The notes beneath the pieces were generated by a model, which made no database searches, had not been told where the DNA came from, and worked only from the letters and a program-made list of their open reading frames with translations. Both the position numbers and the translations under genes were made by a program. A stretch of DNA of 64,000 nt from Bacteroidota bacterium (GTDB taxonomy: Bacteria; Bacteroidota; Bacteroidia; B-17B0; Aurantibacillaceae): assembly GCA_016185125.1 (NCBI GenBank), contig JACPOC010000041.1:1-64000 (forward strand), read 5' to 3'. Of this stretch, positions 44,372-53,333 are shown one piece after another. Within the stretch, counting starts at the first letter, position 1. The number at the start of each line of letters is the position of its first letter.

Positions 44372-44450
44372 ATGGAAAGCCCACAGCGTAGTGATAACGT
44401 AGCGAGGACTTGCAACCCTTCGGCAAGCTCAGGATAAACTCAAGCGTGTT
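44372..44450. repeat. Possible dispersed short repeat
   Basis: The stretch GGAAAGCCCACAGCGTAGTG to CCCTTCGGCAAGCTCAGGAT is GC-richer than its surroundings. It resembles short interspersed sequences containing CCCTTCG.C..GCTCAGGAT that recur in many Bacteroidota genomes. Only one copy is in this window, so the repeat nature is inferred from memory. Confidence 0.35.
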
Positions 44451-44546
44451 AAAACGCCCAAATCGCCAAATGTATCAACAAATGAACTGAATTAATATTA
44501 AATTAGGCATTAAATTTACGGTATCCTGTTAAGGATAATTTGTTAT

Positions 44547-46577
44547 ATGTTTATTTTTAAAGATATTCCTTTCCTTAGAATTTGTTTGCCATTTGTAGCA
44601 GGAATTTTGGTTGCTGTGCCATTGGGATTAAACGCAGTTGCCTTGCCGTTGTTTTTTGTTTTAGTTTTAATTGGAGTTATTCTTACATGGCTTAAATCCA
44701 GCAGCCTGAACAAACTTCTGTTTTTTTTGTGTGCTGATGCTTTTCTTTTTTGCTTTGCAATTAATCTTTCATATAGTTGCAATATAGTTAAGAATAAGGC
44801 GTTTTACGGGTTGTATGCAAAAAAAGATTCTACCAATAAAATGATAGTGGTAATAAAAGATCTTCCAGTTCAAAAGCAAAAATTTGTAAAGTGCGAATTA
44901 AAAGTATTAAAGGTAAAAACTAAAACAGGATATAAAAATACGAAGGGCGATTTAATTGGCTACTTTAAAAATGCTCAATTGACTAATCAGCTACAGGCCG
45001 GAAACGTTTTATTGATTAACTCTAAACTTTTGGAAATTGAATCGCCGAAAAACCCTTATGAATTTGATTACAAAAGCTATATGGCTCACCGTCAAGTTTA
45101 TTATACAACTTTTATTGATAGCGGAGCATTTGCCATCACTCCACATGCAGCACCGCTTTCTTCGTTATGGTTAATAGGGTTAAAAATTAAAAAGCATTTA
45201 TTATGGAATTTAAAAAATAGTGAATTAGATAAAAATGCTTACGGCATTTGTGCGGCTTTACTAACCGGATATGATGATGATATTGATACTTCAGTAATGG
45301 AAGCTTTTTCGCATTCAGGCACCTTGCACGTGTTGTCAGTTTCCGGCTTGCACACGGGTTTAATTTATCTTGTGCTTTCTTTTTTGTTCGATCTTATTGA
45401 CAGGAAAAAGAAATACAAGATTATTAAATTTGTTTTTATTACCGGTTGTCTATGGTTGTTTGCCTTGGTTACAGGCTTCTCCGCGCCGGTACTGCGGGCA
45501 GTTATTATGTTTAATTTATTAGGCTTTGGTAAAATATTTTTTAGAAGCGATTACCGCAACCAAATTAATATTCTTTTGGTTTCAGCTTTTATGCTGTTGT
45601 GTTACAATCCTTTTCTTATATACAACATTGGGTTTTTACTTAGTTATTTTGCGCTGTTCGGCATTCTGTTCTTTCAACCCATTTTTGCAAAATTGTGGCA
45701 GCCTCATACAAAAATAACCTTGCTTATATGGCAAAGTGTTACAGCTTCTTTTGCCGCCACCCTTAGTACTTTACCCTTTACCCTTTTTTATTTTAAGCAG
45801 TTTCCACTTTGGTTTTTTATATGCAACTTAATTGTGGTGCCTGCAACGTTTGTTATTTTGTTGATGGCGATACTCGTGGTGCTAAAAGTTACTCCGGTGT
45901 GTAAAATTATCAACTTTATAATTATTTTTCTTACATCCTTTATCAACTTATTTAACCGCGAAGGCGCAGGTTATATTGATAATATTCATTTTACAGCAAT
46001 TGACGCGATTCTTCTTTCGTTGCTTCTAATTATAATTACTGTGGGCTTTTATTTTCGTTCGTATAAATACATTATCTATTCAGCAATAGTATTATTATGC
46101 TGGCAAGTAAACGGTCTCATAACTTCTTATAATGCTAAAAATAAAAATTATTTAACTGTTTATCATTTAAAAAAGCAAAACGCCTTTAGTATAAAAAATA
46201 AAAAGGAGGTTGTTATAAATAGTATTGGTATTGCCGACTTTAGCTTTCATGTAAAGCCTCATTTAATTTCGTTTAATAATCCGTCTATAAATGGTAAGGC
46301 ATTTAATCATGTTATTTCGCGCATAAAACATTTTTTAATTATTGATAAACAAAATTTGTGGCCTGTTACGGATTATAGGAACATATCGGTTTTAGTAATA
46401 TCAAATAACTGCAAAGTTAAGGCTACGGATCTGCAACAATTCAACAATTTAAAAACAATAGTGGCCGATGGTACAAATAATAGGTACACCATTAAACAAT
46501 TAGCGAAATTATGTAGTAAATTTGGTGTGGAGTTTTTTAGCACCCAAAGCAAAGGTGCTTATGTGTGTGAAATTTAA
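44547..46577 (+). CDS. comEC: ComEC/Rec2-family DNA uptake channel
   Basis: 676 residues. N-terminal membrane segments surround the OB-like DUF4131 region (about 90-190), then the Competence domain with FSHSGTLHVLSVSGLHTGLIYLVLSF near 255 and NPFLIYNIGFLLSYFALFGILFFQP near 355. The C-terminal metallo-beta-lactamase domain of longer ComEC proteins is absent: the last 150 residues are a short soluble tail without an HxHxDH motif, a form common in Bacteroidota. It would conduct single-stranded DNA into the cytoplasm during transformation. The next gene starts 5 bases after its stop. Confidence 0.9.
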   Translation: MFIFKDIPFLRICLPFVAGILVAVPLGLNAVALPLFFVLVLIGVILTWLKSSSLNKLLFFLCADAFLFCFAINLSYSCNIVKNKAFYGLYAKKDSTNKMIVVIKDLPVQKQKFVKCELKVLKVKTKTGYKNTKGDLIGYFKNAQLTNQLQAGNVLLINSKLLEIESPKNPYEFDYKSYMAHRQVYYTTFIDSGAFAITPHAAPLSSLWLIGLKIKKHLLWNLKNSELDKNAYGICAALLTGYDDDIDTSVMEAFSHSGTLHVLSVSGLHTGLIYLVLSFLFDLIDRKKKYKIIKFVFITGCLWLFALVTGFSAPVLRAVIMFNLLGFGKIFFRSDYRNQINILLVSAFMLLCYNPFLIYNIGFLLSYFALFGILFFQPIFAKLWQPHTKITLLIWQSVTASFAATLSTLPFTLFYFKQFPLWFFICNLIVVPATFVILLMAILVVLKVTPVCKIINFIIIFLTSFINLFNREGAGYIDNIHFTAIDAILLSLLLIIITVGFYFRSYKYIIYSAIVLLCWQVNGLITSYNAKNKNYLTVYHLKKQNAFSIKNKKEVVINSIGIADFSFHVKPHLISFNNPSINGKAFNHVISRIKHFLIIDKQNLWPVTDYRNISVLVISNNCKVKATDLQQFNNLKTIVADGTNNRYTIKQLAKLCSKFGVEFFSTQSKGAYVCEI

Positions 46578-46582
46578 AAACA

Positions 46583-47575
46583 ATGAAACTTAGAATTGGC
46601 GATAAAGTGCGTTTTTTAAACGAAACCGGAGAAGGCAAAGTTTCGCGTATTAAAGATAAGAATACTGTTTTTGTAGAAATGCCCGATGGTTTTGAAATTC
46701 CTTATCTTACTGCACAGTTAGTTCCTATTCACACAGAACTTATTATTGACCGTGACGCGGAAAATATAGAACTTAGTCCGGATGCGCAATTAACCGATGC
46801 TGTTTATTTTATTATTGAACCCGATCATGAATTTGCCGGATTGATTAGTGATTACAGAATTTATCTGTTTAATGCTTCATCCTTTAATCTTTTATATTCT
46901 TATTCAATAAAAGACGGCGAGTATTATCAAACCTTAAAGCATGGCGAAATTGGCGCTTATCAAAAAATATTGCTTAAAACGGTAAAAATAAATTATTTTA
47001 AAGAGTATAATTACCAAAAGGTGGATTGCATACTTTACAAGAACGGATTTTTTAAAGCGCAGTTTCCTATTGCCGAAATACTTTTTCTTAGTCCGGAAAC
47101 CTTACGCGATTCAAAAACAATCAAACATGAGGAGTTTGAGTTTCCTGTATTTGGCTTTTTATTAAAGGAAGAATTTTTAAATACGCGAGAAGTTGAACAG
47201 CGCTTAACGGATGAAGACATTAAGCGTGTAAAAAGCATCAAAGAGTTTAAATCTAAAACTACTATTTCAAAATCTAAAAAAGAATATTTACGTTCGCTTG
47301 AAAAAGAAGTGGATTTGCATATTGAAGAGCTGATGAAAAATACCAAAGGCCTTAGTAATTACGAGATGCTAAACATTCAGCTGGAAAGAGTAGAGCGGGA
47401 GCTGGATGAGGCGATGGCAAAGAATATGAAAAAGATTGTGTTTATTCATGGCGTTGGCAATGGCCGTTTAAAACAGGAAATTGTTTCCATTTTAAAATCA
47501 ACCAAAGGAGTTACTTACCAAGATGCGTCTTATAAAGATTATGGATTTGGTGCTACGCAGGTTAACATTTTGTAA
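46583..47575 (+). CDS. DUF2027 and Smr-domain protein
   Basis: 330 residues. The N-terminal domain (LRIGDKVRFLNETGEGKVSRIKDKNTVFVEMPDGFEIPYL) is KOW/SH3-like and fits DUF2027; the middle has VYFIIEPDHE; the C-terminus is a Smr domain, EVDLHIEELMKN near 250 and KKIVFIHGVGNGRLKQEIVSIL near 290. Smr domains nick nucleic acids and related MutS2 proteins act on recombination intermediates or stalled ribosomes; the role of this stand-alone architecture is not known to me. It follows comEC closely, so co-transcription is likely. Confidence 0.88.
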   Translation: MKLRIGDKVRFLNETGEGKVSRIKDKNTVFVEMPDGFEIPYLTAQLVPIHTELIIDRDAENIELSPDAQLTDAVYFIIEPDHEFAGLISDYRIYLFNASSFNLLYSYSIKDGEYYQTLKHGEIGAYQKILLKTVKINYFKEYNYQKVDCILYKNGFFKAQFPIAEILFLSPETLRDSKTIKHEEFEFPVFGFLLKEEFLNTREVEQRLTDEDIKRVKSIKEFKSKTTISKSKKEYLRSLEKEVDLHIEELMKNTKGLSNYEMLNIQLERVERELDEAMAKNMKKIVFIHGVGNGRLKQEIVSILKSTKGVTYQDASYKDYGFGATQVNIL

Positions 47576-47640
47576 TCAGGGAGTTTGAAAATTGAAAAAA
47601 AATAAATAGTAAATAGTAATAATTAAAATGTCAAGTACCT

Positions 47641-48861
47641 ATGATTCCTTTTTCACCGCCAAGAATAGATGATGTAATATGTAACGAAGTGGTAGCCGCA
47701 TTAAAAAGCGGATGGATTACCACCGGGCCAAGAACAAAAAGCTTCGAAAAAAAAATAACGGAATACTGCGGAAATAAAAATACGCTTTGTCTTAATTCAG
47801 CCACCGCAGGCCTGGAAATTATGCTGCGTTGGTTTGGAGTTGGTGAAGGTGACGAAGTGATTTTACCTGCTTACACGTATTCCGCTACTGCAAACGTAAT
47901 TATACACTGTGGCGCTACTCCGGTTTTTGTGGATGTAAATGCGCTTGATTTTAATATAGATTTTAATGAAATTGAAAAAGCAATTACTGAAAAAACAAAA
48001 GTTATTATGCCTGTGGATTTCGGCGGCATGCCTTGTAACTACGAAGCGATTAACAAAATAGTTGCAGCGCATAAAAGTAAATTTAAAGCAAGAACAGATA
48101 TTCAAAAAAAACTGGGCCGCGTTTTGGTGTTAAGTGATTCGGCTCATAGTTTCGGGGCTTCCGTTAAAGGAAAAAAAACAGGTTCCTTGTGTGATGTAAG
48201 TGTTTTTTCTTTTCATGCGGTTAAAAATTTAAGTACGGCTGAGGGCGGCGCAGTTGCACTTAATTTTGAAGAACCGTTATTCAACAACCAATTAATTTAT
48301 AACGATTTGTGTGTGAAAACTCTGCATGGTCAAAATAAAGACGCACTTGCAAAAACACAAAAAGGGAATTGGAAATATGATATTGTAGAGGCCGGTTATA
48401 AATGTAACATGACGGATATTTCTGCGGCAATAGGTTTGGTAGAATTGGCGCGTTATGACAGCGATACCCTTTTAAAACGTAAACATATTTGCGATACTTA
48501 TAATAGTTTATTAAAGGCAGATGATCGCTTTGAACTACCCGTGTTTAAAGAAGGCGAGAGAATAAGTTGCTATCATTTATATCCATTGCGGATAAAAAAT
48601 ATTTCAGAACAACAGCGCGATGCTATTATTCAGGAAATTTTTAATAGCAATGTGAGCGTGAATGTTCACTTTATTCCGGTGCCTGCCATGAGTTTTTATA
48701 AGAACATGGGCTATGATGTGATGAATTATAAAACAACGTATGATAATTTCAGCCGAGAAATAAGTCTGCCTGTTTTTTATGATCTTACGAGTGAACAAAT
48801 CAATACAGTTATAAGTGCTGTTAAAGAAGCGGTAAATACAGTATGTTTAAAAGAGGCTTAG
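47641..48861 (+). CDS. DegT/DnrJ/EryC1 sugar aminotransferase
   Basis: PLP-dependent (fold I) aminotransferase of 406 residues acting on nucleotide-sugar ketones. GWITTGPRTKSFEKKI near 28, LNSATAGLEIML near 54, GDEVILPAYTYSATANVI near 76, DSAHSFGA near 163 and the PLP Lys in FSFHAVKNLSTAEGG near 194 are the family series. It overlaps the sugar transferase gene by 19 bases, so the pair probably makes and transfers an amino sugar to undecaprenyl phosphate as the first step of a surface glycan or glycoprotein. Confidence 0.93.
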   Translation: MIPFSPPRIDDVICNEVVAALKSGWITTGPRTKSFEKKITEYCGNKNTLCLNSATAGLEIMLRWFGVGEGDEVILPAYTYSATANVIIHCGATPVFVDVNALDFNIDFNEIEKAITEKTKVIMPVDFGGMPCNYEAINKIVAAHKSKFKARTDIQKKLGRVLVLSDSAHSFGASVKGKKTGSLCDVSVFSFHAVKNLSTAEGGAVALNFEEPLFNNQLIYNDLCVKTLHGQNKDALAKTQKGNWKYDIVEAGYKCNMTDISAAIGLVELARYDSDTLLKRKHICDTYNSLLKADDRFELPVFKEGERISCYHLYPLRIKNISEQQRDAIIQEIFNSNVSVNVHFIPVPAMSFYKNMGYDVMNYKTTYDNFSREISLPVFYDLTSEQINTVISAVKEAVNTVCLKEA

Positions 48862-49433
48862 ATATTGTGTTTTCCTTAGCCGGAATTGTTTTTTTACTGC
48901 CGTTTTTTTTTATCATTGCCTTAATGATTATTATTAACAGCGGTTTTCCTGTTTTGTTTTTTCAAAAAAGAGTTGGGCAGTTCAATAAAGATTTTAATCT
49001 TATTAAATTCCGTACCATGAAAACAGACTCTGATAAAAAAGGATTATTAACAGTAGGTGGCCGCGACCCTCGTATAACAAGCATGGGTTATTATTTAAGA
49101 AAATACAAATTGGATGAGTTGCCGCAATTGTTTAATGTTTTTTTAGGCTCTATGAGTTTGGTTGGTCCAAGGCCAGAGGTAAGAAAGTATGTGAATTTTT
49201 ATAATGAAGAACAGAAGCAAGTGTTGAATGTAAAGCCGGGAATAACAGATTATGCCTCTCTGGAATATTTTAGTGAAAACGAATTATTGGCTAAATCATC
49301 AACCCCCGAACATACATACATTAATGAGATTATGCCCGCCAAATTGGAGCTGAATAAAAAATACATTTCAGAGGCTGGCGTGATAACAGACCTAAAAGTT
49401 ATTTTAAAAACAATAATTAAGATTTTTAGATAA
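48843..49433 (+). CDS. Undecaprenyl-phosphate sugar phosphotransferase (PglC/WcaJ catalytic type)
   Basis: 196 residues, a short monotopic form. A re-entrant N-terminal hydrophobic segment (FSLAGIVFLLPFFFIIALMIII) is followed by FQKRVGQFNKDFNLIKFRTMKTD, RKYKLDELPQLFNVFLGSMSLVGPRPE and KPGITDYASLEYFSENE, all signature blocks of bacterial sugar transferases. It adds a phospho-sugar to the lipid carrier. It is coupled to the overlapping aminotransferase gene, which points to an amino-sugar substrate. Its stop directly abuts the stop of the convergent zinc-ribbon gene with no base between. Confidence 0.92.
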   Translation: MFKRGLDIVFSLAGIVFLLPFFFIIALMIIINSGFPVLFFQKRVGQFNKDFNLIKFRTMKTDSDKKGLLTVGGRDPRITSMGYYLRKYKLDELPQLFNVFLGSMSLVGPRPEVRKYVNFYNEEQKQVLNVKPGITDYASLEYFSENELLAKSSTPEHTYINEIMPAKLELNKKYISEAGVITDLKVILKTIIKIFR

Positions 49434-49790
49434 TTAAGATTGCTTCTTTTTTACAATTAAAATAATATCGTTTTCTAAAGGAAGATACCCGAACTCGTAA
49501 CAGAAAATATAGGTGTTATTTGTTTTAGTGGTGCTTTGATTGGTATAATATCCGAAATTAAATCCTTTATCCGCTAATTTTTGCCTTGGCAAAGTTGTTT
49601 TATCTCCCTGTAATAATTCTTCGAGAATTCGTCGGTTCTTCCTGAGTATATTATTGATGTTTCTTACAAAATTTGTGCTGTCGCTATTTAGTTTATTGTT
49701 GAAGGAATTACGGCACATGTCACTGCAGAATTTTTTATCAATCCTGCCTTTGATTACCTCACCGCATTCTGCACATTTTTTTGTTTCCAT
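49434..49790 (-). CDS. Small zinc-ribbon protein
   Basis: 118 residues. The N-terminus METKKCAECGEVIKGRIDKKFCSDMCRNSF carries CxxC...CxxxC, a treble-clef or zinc-ribbon of the kind seen in DUF2116-like proteins. A helical stretch (VRNINNILRKNRRILEELL) follows, and the C-terminal part has aromatic strands (NTYIFCYEFGYLPL). It may bind nucleic acid. Function unknown. Convergent with the sugar transferase gene with zero spacing. Confidence 0.72.
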   Translation of the reverse strand: METKKCAECGEVIKGRIDKKFCSDMCRNSFNNKLNSDSTNFVRNINNILRKNRRILEELLQGDKTTLPRQKLADKGFNFGYYTNQSTTKTNNTYIFCYEFGYLPLENDIILIVKKKQS

Positions 49791-49856
49791 CTTTATGCCG
49801 CTGATTACTCTGATTATGCAAATTTACTTTTTTGTTATTGGTGAAATTTATGTCTT

Positions 49857-51956
49857 TTAATTAATTACAGGCAACAAGCCATAATTTTTGCCATACTCCA
49901 GCATTTGCTTCACAAAGTTTTTTGGATATTCTATTTTAACGTCAATAATATTATCCCCTTCCTTTACGGCAATAAGTTTTGGTTGTATAAATCCCTGGTA
50001 AGGAGACATTTTGAGGGAAGCATAACGTTCCATTATTTCTTTATGTAATTCTTTATCAACCTTCACTCCGTAATTTTCAATCAAGGCTTGTCCGCCTTTG
50101 TAATCTCCCTGCGATTTTACACGTTGAATTTCTCTTAAAAGATCACCGAAAAGAACGCGTAATTTATCGTAATCGTTAATTACAAAATAGGTTTTCCCAT
50201 TCTCTTTTTTCTTTTCGATGACGTTGTCTTTTTTTCCTTTTTCGTAAGCCCACGCCGATACCATTAAGCGGTTGCGCATGTGTGCTTCTTCAATATCTTT
50301 TCCGGGTTTAATGCGTGACAGTTGAATCAATAAACCCTTTGTAATGTATTCATCATAGGCGGCTTTACCATAATCAAGCGAAGGCATTACGCCCAATTCA
50401 ATTAATTTTTTATCCATTAAATAATATAAAGCCACTAAGTCAGCGCGACCTTCCTCTAATGCGTTCGCGTAATTTTTTAATGTTTCGCTTGAAGCAGCAA
50501 CACCCGGCTCGGCTTGCCCGCTTGCATGGCCAATAACTTCGTGCATATCTGTATGAAGTTTATCTGCCAACGAAGCACACTCGCTTACGCGTTTTTTTAT
50601 TTCATTGTTATAATAAAATTCATTGGTTACGCTTTCACCGGAGGCTTGCTCATAGGCTTCAACAATGTTGCCTAAATTAACCGATTTGCTTCCATGAACT
50701 TCTCTTATCCATTCGTTATTCGGCAAATTAATTCCTATGGGCGTGCTTGGCGAAGAATCACCGCTTTCTATAACAGCGTTAATTACCTTGGCTGAAATTC
50801 CTTTCACACTTTTCTTTTTATGCTGAGGTAAAATCGAGGAATTATCTTCAAACCATTGAGCCTGTGCGCCAATTGCCGCAATACGTTTGCTGGCTTCAAA
50901 ATCTTTTACCGAAACAACAGATTCAAACGAACCTTTTTTGCCTAATGGATCTTGGTAAACTTCAATAAAGCCATTCACAACATCTACCGAACTCTCTGTA
51001 TCTTTTACCCATGCAATATTATATTCGTCAAAATCTTTTAGCTCGCCGCTTTTATAAAACTTTACTAATTTTTCAAGCGCTTCTTTTTGGTTGTCATTTT
51101 CGGCAACTGTAATTGCTTTTTCAAGCCAGTAAACTATTTTTTCAATTGATTGCGTGTACATCCCGCCAACCATCCATTTTTTCTCCACTAACTTGCCATT
51201 CTCTTTTACAACTTTACTGTTAAGGCCGTAACTTGGATTTTGTTTGTTGTTCCTGTCTATTTGCGCGGCATAAAAATCACTCACTTCTTTTTGAGTTACG
51301 CCTTCGTAAAAATTAACAGCTGAGGCTTTTACAAGATCGCTCTTTGGGTCAAGACTAACTTTTTTGGAAGCAAGTGAGGGATCGAAAATTATTTTTGTTA
51401 TAAAAGAACTGAATTGTTTTTTATTTTGTGTAGTGTTTAAAGGAAGAAGCGTTGAATCTGTTTTAGCAATAAGATCTTCAAAAAATTCCGGCTTGCACTC
51501 CGGTGTAAATTTATCCATACTGTAATGATGATGAATGCCATTGCTGAACCACACGCGTTTGGCATAAACTAAAAATTTCCGATATTCATCCTCGCCCGGA
51601 TTTCCTTTATAATTGTTCACAAGCGCTTCTAAGGTTTTACGAACAGTAAGATTATACTTATAATTTTGATCATACACAATATCACGTCCGCACAGCGCGG
51701 CTTCGTGCAGATAATACAACAATGTTTTTATTTGTAAAGGCATTTTATTAAAATCCTTAACATGATAACGTAAAACTCTCAGGTCAGAAAATTGTTCTGA
51801 AACGTATTCGAAATTATCTTCGCTTAATACAGTACTGTCTGTTTTAAGGGTTTCTTGTGTGCGAACAATAGGTTTATCTGCTAATTCATTATTAGAGCTG
51901 GTGCACGAAGCCATTATTGCTCCAAGGATTAAGGTTTTGATGTACGTATTTTTCAT
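49857..51956 (-). CDS. Dipeptidyl peptidase III (M49), lipoprotein
   Basis: 699 residues. MKNTYIKTLILGAIMASC is a lipoprotein signal (lipobox MASC). The M49 zinc site is MHEVIGHASGQAEPG near 470 (HExxxH form) with the third ligand in LEEGRADLVALYYLMD about 50 residues later (EExRAD). DPP III removes dipeptides from short oligopeptides. The lipid anchor puts it in the periplasm or at the surface, unlike cytosolic eukaryotic DPP III. With the S46 and M1 enzymes it supports peptide use. It stands alone between genes of unrelated function. Confidence 0.92.
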   Translation of the reverse strand: MKNTYIKTLILGAIMASCTSSNNELADKPIVRTQETLKTDSTVLSEDNFEYVSEQFSDLRVLRYHVKDFNKMPLQIKTLLYYLHEAALCGRDIVYDQNYKYNLTVRKTLEALVNNYKGNPGEDEYRKFLVYAKRVWFSNGIHHHYSMDKFTPECKPEFFEDLIAKTDSTLLPLNTTQNKKQFSSFITKIIFDPSLASKKVSLDPKSDLVKASAVNFYEGVTQKEVSDFYAAQIDRNNKQNPSYGLNSKVVKENGKLVEKKWMVGGMYTQSIEKIVYWLEKAITVAENDNQKEALEKLVKFYKSGELKDFDEYNIAWVKDTESSVDVVNGFIEVYQDPLGKKGSFESVVSVKDFEASKRIAAIGAQAQWFEDNSSILPQHKKKSVKGISAKVINAVIESGDSSPSTPIGINLPNNEWIREVHGSKSVNLGNIVEAYEQASGESVTNEFYYNNEIKKRVSECASLADKLHTDMHEVIGHASGQAEPGVAASSETLKNYANALEEGRADLVALYYLMDKKLIELGVMPSLDYGKAAYDEYITKGLLIQLSRIKPGKDIEEAHMRNRLMVSAWAYEKGKKDNVIEKKKENGKTYFVINDYDKLRVLFGDLLREIQRVKSQGDYKGGQALIENYGVKVDKELHKEIMERYASLKMSPYQGFIQPKLIAVKEGDNIIDVKIEYPKNFVKQMLEYGKNYGLLPVIN

Positions 51957-52022
51957 ATAATTTATAAACGCAAGGTTAAGTAAAATTTAAAGTTTTTGCA
52001 ACAGTGGTAAAAAGGAGAATTA

Positions 52023-53261
52023 TTAATAACCAATAATCTCTTTAGGATAACAGATAAAATATTTTGTAACTGTTTGACTTAAACTTTGAATGTTTAATTG
52101 ATCGCTTGCCTGGGCAACATCCATCAGTTTGCCATTATTCATCTGCATATTAATATTAAAACTGTTAGCATTATACGCACTGTTGTTAACTGAATCTGTG
52201 AGTACAAAATAAGAAGCCTCTTGTTTATTTACCCCATAGTAGTTACAAGCTTTTTGAATCAATTTATTTTTATAAGATGCGGATATAGGTGCATTTTGCA
52301 ACTCTATTTTAAATAATTTTCTCTCAATTAAATTTGTGCAAAGTGTGCTTAGTATTTTATCTTGGTGGTTAGTCCACACTTTTATAGATGTCATTACATC
52401 ATTATCATCCAGTTTCGAAAAGTTTTCAATCAGGTTGTTGTCCTTTTCAAAGTCTGCTTTTGTGAAATTATTTTTCAGAAACAAATTAAAAACAGGTGTG
52501 GCAAATAGTTCAGCGCCATTTGCCGATAACTCTTTAGCTCGTTTTAAAATGTTTACCAAAAGCGTTTCGGCGCTTAGCACGGTTTTATGTAAATAAACTT
52601 GCCAATACATTAAGCGGCGGGCAATTAAAAACTTTTCAATGCTGTAAATTGCTTTTTGTTCAATTACCAATTCGTTTTTAACCACGTTAAGCATTTTAAT
52701 AATACGGTCGCTGCTAACAACGCCTTCGCTAACGCCGGTAAAAAAACTGTCGCGCTTCAGGTAATCCAAGCGGTCAACATCCAATTGCGAACTTACCAAT
52801 TGATGTAAAAAATGTTTTTTATGCTTATTGTTGAAGATTTTAAGAGCAAGGGTTAGTTTGCCGTTAAATTCCTTATTCAAGGCATTCATTAAAAAAGTAC
52901 TGATGGTTTCGTGACTGATTCCTTTAACAATACTGTGTTCCAAGGCGTGCGAAAAAGGTCCGTGGCCTATATCATGAAGTAAAATGGCAATCAATGCGCC
53001 TTGCTCTTCTTCCTCAGTTATTTTAATATCTTTTTGCTTAAGGGTTAAAATAGCTTCCTGCATAAGGTGCATTGCCCCAATGGCATGATGAAAACGGGTA
53101 TGTAATGCCCCCGGATACACCAAATTGGTCAGGCCTAATTGTTTAATCCTTCTTAATCGTTGAAAGTAGGGATGATTGATAAGGTCGTAAATGATATCGT
53201 TTGGAAGGGTAACAAAACCGTAAATAGGGTCGTTAAGTATCTTGCGTTTGTTGTAAGCCAT
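52023..53261 (-). CDS. HD-domain phosphohydrolase (dGTPase-like)
   Basis: 412 residues. HTRFHHAIGAMHLM near 56, ALLHDIGHGPFSHALEHS near 92 (HD metal pair) and SSQLDVDRLDYLKRDSFFTGV near 162 (distal Asp) match the family of deoxynucleotide triphosphohydrolase-like and SAMHD1-like proteins. The N-terminus KILNDPIYGFVTLPNDIIYDLI is typical. The substrate, a dNTP or another nucleotide, cannot be fixed from the sequence. It is divergent from porX across 72 bases. Confidence 0.88.
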   Translation of the reverse strand: MAYNKRKILNDPIYGFVTLPNDIIYDLINHPYFQRLRRIKQLGLTNLVYPGALHTRFHHAIGAMHLMQEAILTLKQKDIKITEEEEQGALIAILLHDIGHGPFSHALEHSIVKGISHETISTFLMNALNKEFNGKLTLALKIFNNKHKKHFLHQLVSSQLDVDRLDYLKRDSFFTGVSEGVVSSDRIIKMLNVVKNELVIEQKAIYSIEKFLIARRLMYWQVYLHKTVLSAETLLVNILKRAKELSANGAELFATPVFNLFLKNNFTKADFEKDNNLIENFSKLDDNDVMTSIKVWTNHQDKILSTLCTNLIERKLFKIELQNAPISASYKNKLIQKACNYYGVNKQEASYFVLTDSVNNSAYNANSFNINMQMNNGKLMDVAQASDQLNIQSLSQTVTKYFICYPKEIIGY

Positions 53262-53333
53262 TTAAAAATAAAAAATTCGTTAAATAAGATAAGAAACATA
53301 AATTTAATACGTTATTTGTAAATAAACCACATT

